From Deltaproteobacteria bacterium (GTDB lineage Bacteria > Desulfobacterota > Desulfobacteria > Desulfobacterales > ETH-SRB1): a stretch of DNA of 10,328 nucleotides. Below are positions 7,367 to 10,328 of this stretch, in pieces. The notes under the pieces are model-generated. The model did not search any database. It saw only the letters and a program-made list of their open reading frames with translations, and had not been told where the DNA came from. The first letter of the stretch is position 1, and the number at the start of each line of letters is the position of its first letter. The translations under genes were made by a program, and so were the position numbers. The stretch is taken from contig DAOUSD010000034.1 in assembly GCA_030627405.1 (NCBI GenBank), forward strand, positions 1 through 10,328, read 5' to 3'.

Positions 7367-8878
7367 CTACTGAATTGCAGCGCCACGTCTTCTTAGAATC
7401 TTGTGACGGATTTTTTGCAAAATCATGCGATCGTCCTGCGATACTCCTGCCAACATAAGAAAGATTCCGTAACTAACCACAAAAATTATAACAAGTACCA
7501 AACTCGATATCGGGCCATGTCCCATGAAAAGAGAATTTTCAAAGAAGCGTATTATCAAAAATGCAACCAAGCAGCTTAAAACGGGTTTAAGGTGCTCAAA
7601 GCTATACGGATGCATTTTATAAAGACACCATACCTCTCCCATCTGTAATAATTGAATTATTATGATAGATATGGCGTAGGCCCAGGCTACACCAATGATT
7701 CCGAAACGTGAAATCAAAAGGAGTGTCAGCACTATATTGAGAACACATAAGGTCCCCGAGTTGAACAAATTATACAGCGTTTTCCCTGTCATGGAAAGCA
7801 AGATGCCAGTTGAACCAGAACTCACATTGAACATCTGAGCGATGAGCACAATTATCATGATCTGAGCACTCTCTGCAAAGCCGGGACCAAAAATGGATAC
7901 GATCTCCTCGGAAAATAAAACAATTAATATGAATACGGGAAGAGTTATAGTTATTACCCACTTGGAACCTGTTTTATAAATGCTTTCCAACTCTTTCATT
8001 TCTTGTTTCGTAAAAAGATCTGAAATTATTGGTGAAAATATAGCATTATATGCAAAAAGAGGGATGAGAATAAACGGAATTGCCCTCATAGCTACCGTGT
8101 AGATCCCTGCCTCAGCAGCAGTAAGGAATGCGCCGATGATCAATATGCCTATGATATTAATGTTCTGGTAAAATAACTGTGAAAATAATAGTGGAAGAGA
8201 AAAAGAAAACATTTTTTTTCTCTCCACGGTAGCAGGCATATTGAACAACGAGCTCATCTTCTTCGTGAAAAAAATGACAGCTAAGATGAACCCAAAAATC
8301 GAAGTCAGCACCCATGCCCATACAACGCCAGTTATCTGGTATCCCAGCCACAATAAAACACAAACGACAACAAATCTGAATATGGGCATCAATACTTGCT
8401 GTACGAAAATTCTGTACTTTACTAATTTCGCCCCTTGGAGAGCGGAAAGAATAATCAGCGTAAGCGATACAAAGGGCACCCCCAAAAGCATGAGGCGCAG
8501 AGCAGGAGTAAGCGCAGATTTGTGAAAAACTCCATTTGCAATTAACTCCGCTGCCAGCAAACCGGCAACTACCAAAACCAGGCTCGAAACCAGGCAAATA
8601 CCAAGCCCAAGGCATATAGTGCCCTTAACATGGGAAATATCGTTTTGGGCTTTATACTGAGCCACAAATTTAACCATCGCCGGTTCAAAGCCCATAAGCG
8701 CAAGTGCATCAATAACTGTAATTATGGTTACAGCCAGAGCAAAAACTCCGTATTGTTCGGGGCCTATGGTTCTCGTAATCAATATGGTAGTACAAAAACG
8801 AGCGCCAAGAAAAAAAATACGTCCACCGATTCCGATGCCGGCATTCTTCGCTATTGTAAGCAGGTTAGTTCCTAACAT
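7367..8878 (-). CDS. Polysaccharide flippase (Wzx-like, MOP superfamily)
   Basis: This is a 503-residue integral membrane protein, hydrophobic along its whole length, consistent with the 12-14 helices of Wzx/MATE-type transporters. The N-terminus has the family pattern: a first helix with Gly and Arg (GIGGRIFFLGARF, 16-28), then RTIGPEQYGVFALA at 36-49 and GFEPAMVKFVAQY at 63-75. Wzx proteins move undecaprenyl-linked oligosaccharide from the cytosolic to the periplasmic leaflet. The next genes downstream include the Wzy/WaaL-like enzyme that would use the flipped product. The gene starts two bases after the acyltransferase stop (TAG AG ATG), so translation is probably coupled; a GGGGCGG run lies rather far upstream. 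A run of eight A inside a hairpin (8191-8227) is noted separately. Confidence 0.9.
   Translation of the reverse strand: MLGTNLLTIAKNAGIGIGGRIFFLGARFCTTILITRTIGPEQYGVFALAVTIITVIDALALMGFEPAMVKFVAQYKAQNDISHVKGTICLGLGICLVSSLVLVVAGLLAAELIANGVFHKSALTPALRLMLLGVPFVSLTLIILSALQGAKLVKYRIFVQQVLMPIFRFVVVCVLLWLGYQITGVVWAWVLTSIFGFILAVIFFTKKMSSLFNMPATVERKKMFSFSLPLLFSQLFYQNINIIGILIIGAFLTAAEAGIYTVAMRAIPFILIPLFAYNAIFSPIISDLFTKQEMKELESIYKTGSKWVITITLPVFILIVLFSEEIVSIFGPGFAESAQIMIIVLIAQMFNVSSGSTGILLSMTGKTLYNLFNSGTLCVLNIVLTLLLISRFGIIGVAWAYAISIIIIQLLQMGEVWCLYKMHPYSFEHLKPVLSCLVAFLIIRFFENSLFMGHGPISSLVLVIIFVVSYGIFLMLAGVSQDDRMILQKIRHKILRRRGAAIQ
8191..8227. repeat. Imperfect inverted repeat with an A8 run inside the flippase gene
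   Basis: The plus strand begins GTGGA and ends TCCAC. The arms continue GAGAAAA against TTTTCTC with one bulged A, and an A/T-rich tip closes the structure. In the coding strand, the eight-A run at 8219-8212 forms AGA AAA AAA ATG. The reading frame passes through intact. Chance in AT-rich sequence is possible. Confidence 0.45.
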
Positions 8879-8880
8879 CT

Positions 8881-9942
8881 CTATACCGCCCCGAAATAAT
8901 CCGAATCCCCTATCGTAAAAAAAAAGTTTTCTATCTTGTGAAAGTTTGGATCAAGATAATCAGGACCACCGCCCAAAAGAAGCGCCCTTTTCTTCTTGTT
9001 TTTTATAAAAAAATAGCGCATTAGGATTCTTGCCCATTGTTTTTCGTGATCCATAAGCCATGTTTCCACCAGATCTACTTTTTGATTAGCCAACCAGCAG
9101 AATGCGGTGTTAACCATTTCCAAAAAAACATCTTCGCGTTTGCGTGAGACAAGCCAATCGATAAGAAAACCTTTGGTTCTGCCAGCCTCACTTTTGATTG
9201 TAGTCACCAGATAGCCTGTAATTTCCCCTCCCTCCGTGGCTTTCCAGATCTGGTATTTGGTTGTCGGATCCAACTGATAGCGCCATTTTATAAAATCTTT
9301 CCCCCGATTCTGAATCCAGAAATATTCTCCTCTGATATCGTTCCAAAGCTGATCAAACTCATCTCCCACGTCGTGGACATCCTGCACAAGGATGTCTTTG
9401 TTGCTGCGGTGAAATGAAAGGCGAAGCTTATGGACTGTGCGGGAGATACCGCCTAAGAAAGCCTTGATCGCTTTATTTGAACGGACATATGCCCCGGCGT
9501 TGACTACGGATACAAAAGCTGAAATATTCATATCAACGGTTATGTATTTTTTGAAATATCTGAGAAAAAGTTTGTGGGCAACAGGGTTAGGGAAACCAAA
9601 AAATGCTCGTTTTGCGCGAATCTCCGAATCAATTTTCCTTATAAGGATAGGGAAAGCCCTTCCGCCTCTATATTTCTGATCAGCCATTACATCTACAAGT
9701 GTCCCTGGGAAAATTCTCTTTCCGCCAAATTTTGTAGGTCTCAACCAAAAGCTGCTGAATGCAACTATGTTTCCATTTCTGTCTTCTATCACCATGCCTT
9801 TTGTCTCAAACGGTGGTCCCAAGAACTTCCATTGCCAATAATCTTCGGTAGTTGTGATGTTCCAGACCTTTTTCAATAAGTTTGGCATACGAATACAATC
9901 TTCCGGTATAAAATTCCTTGAGATAAAATCATTTTTTGACAA
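8881..9942 (-). CDS. GNAT-like N-acyltransferase of polysaccharide clusters
   Basis: This soluble protein has 353 residues. EDYWQWKF at 33-40, the hydrophobic strands after it, TLVDVMADQKYRG at 81-93 and FFGFPNPVAHKLFLRYF at 114-130 match the GNAT-type acyltransferases often found in exopolysaccharide clusters. YRGGRA at 91-96 sits where GNAT enzymes have the acetyl-CoA pyrophosphate loop, although it lacks the full R/Q-x-x-G-x-G/A spacing. A second half with DFIKWRY, then GYLVTT and LIDWLVS, looks like another GNAT-like lobe. It probably adds an acyl group to an amino sugar or a related precursor; this is inferred. The start is a TTG at 9942 with AAAGG eleven bases upstream. The next in-frame Met is at residue 19. 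Only an ATT codon separates this start from the stop of the upstream glycosyltransferase, and both are in the same frame. Confidence 0.7.
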   Translation of the reverse strand: MSKNDFISRNFIPEDCIRMPNLLKKVWNITTTEDYWQWKFLGPPFETKGMVIEDRNGNIVAFSSFWLRPTKFGGKRIFPGTLVDVMADQKYRGGRAFPILIRKIDSEIRAKRAFFGFPNPVAHKLFLRYFKKYITVDMNISAFVSVVNAGAYVRSNKAIKAFLGGISRTVHKLRLSFHRSNKDILVQDVHDVGDEFDQLWNDIRGEYFWIQNRGKDFIKWRYQLDPTTKYQIWKATEGGEITGYLVTTIKSEAGRTKGFLIDWLVSRKREDVFLEMVNTAFCWLANQKVDLVETWLMDHEKQWARILMRYFFIKNKKKRALLLGGGPDYLDPNFHKIENFFFTIGDSDYFGAV

Positions 9943-9945
9943 AAT

Positions 9946-10328
9946 CTAAGCCGCCTTTGCTGTTTGATATACTTTGCCTGTTAACATAGCAATATGTTGC
10001 CAGCTAAACATAGTCAGCATCGCCTGTCTCGCATTTTGTGACAAGTATCTCCGTTTCTGGGTGTTTGACAGAAGGTCAAGGATTGCTTCACTTAAAGCCA
10101 TCGTATTTTTTGGTGGTATAACAATTCCAGTGACATCATGCTCAACCATTTCAGAAAGGCTGCCTACATTAGTAACAATCACCGGTTTGCCAAATGCAAA
10201 GGCCATAGCCACAATTCCGCTCTGGCTCGCTTCTATATATGGCAATACCACTACAGAAGCGCGCTGGAAAAAGGAGGCCACTTCATTATTAGGGATAAAA
10301 CGATCATGCACCTCAAAATGAGGATTTG
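9946..10328 (-). CDS. Glycosyltransferase family 4, C-terminal domain (5' end cut by window)
   Basis: The frame is open to the right edge of the window, so only about 126 C-terminal residues are visible. In order they show FIPNNEVASFFQRASVVVLP, then the sugar-nucleotide-binding loop PYIEASQSGIVAMAFAFGKP, then VIVTNVGSLSEMV and DVTGIVIPPKN. This series is diagnostic for the C-terminal Rossmann domain of GT4 (GT-B fold) enzymes, which transfer sugars from nucleotide donors to lipid-linked acceptors at the cytosolic face. The second Glu of the classical E-x7-E motif appears to be Met here, as in some GT4 subgroups. The gene ends in TAG at 9946-9948. GTG at 10311 is in frame but lies mid-domain and is not the real start. 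The donor sugar cannot be told. Confidence 0.88.
   Translation of the reverse strand, partial: NPHFEVHDRFIPNNEVASFFQRASVVVLPYIEASQSGIVAMAFAFGKPVIVTNVGSLSEMVEHDVTGIVIPPKNTMALSEAILDLLSNTQKRRYLSQNARQAMLTMFSWQHIAMLTGKVYQTAKAA

Noticed and set aside
8191..8227. The hairpin and T-run as a transcription terminator
   Set aside because: It is internal to an intact gene, the stem is AT-rich with a bulge, and the T-run lies within the stem and not after it.
9974..10321. Plus-strand open frame of 115 codons
   Set aside because: It is antisense to the GT4 domain, whose conserved motifs explain this stretch.

Overview
The window is one continuous piece of a bacterial surface-polysaccharide (O-antigen, capsule or exopolysaccharide) locus. 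All eight genes read right to left on the minus strand, with gaps of at most about 50 bases or short overlaps. No internal promoter, terminator, RNA gene, CRISPR array or insertion sequence was seen, so the window looks like the middle of a long operon. The AT-leaning base composition and the Wzx/Wzy-type export genes suggest a Gram-negative environmental bacterium. Nothing in the sequence fixes the phylum.

In transcription order (right to left): the C-terminal part of a GT4 glycosyltransferase (9946-10328, cut by the window end); a GNAT-like acyltransferase (8881-9942); a Wzx-like flippase (7367-8878); an alkaline-phosphatase-superfamily phosphodiesterase, here AP-A (5735-7333); a Wzy/WaaL-like polymerase or ligase (4166-5683); two more members of the same phosphodiesterase family, AP-B (2548-4197) and AP-C (867-2534); and a PP-loop, zinc-finger amidotransferase-like protein (1-840, cut by the window start). 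No stretch over about 50 bases is without a gene.

The working picture is conventional in outline. Glycosyltransferases and sugar-modifying enzymes build a repeat unit in the cytoplasm, the flippase moves it across the inner membrane, and the polymerase/ligase joins units or attaches them to an acceptor. The unusual part is three complete, cytosol-predicted phosphodiesterase/phosphotransferase paralogues in a single operon, interleaved with the flippase and polymerase genes. All three keep the full set of predicted metal ligands and a shared C-terminal LGY tail. They differ in nucleophile (Thr, Ser, Thr) and in the middle of the protein. Their substrate cannot be read from the sequence. They are the best candidates here for an undescribed step in glycan or lipid-carrier processing.
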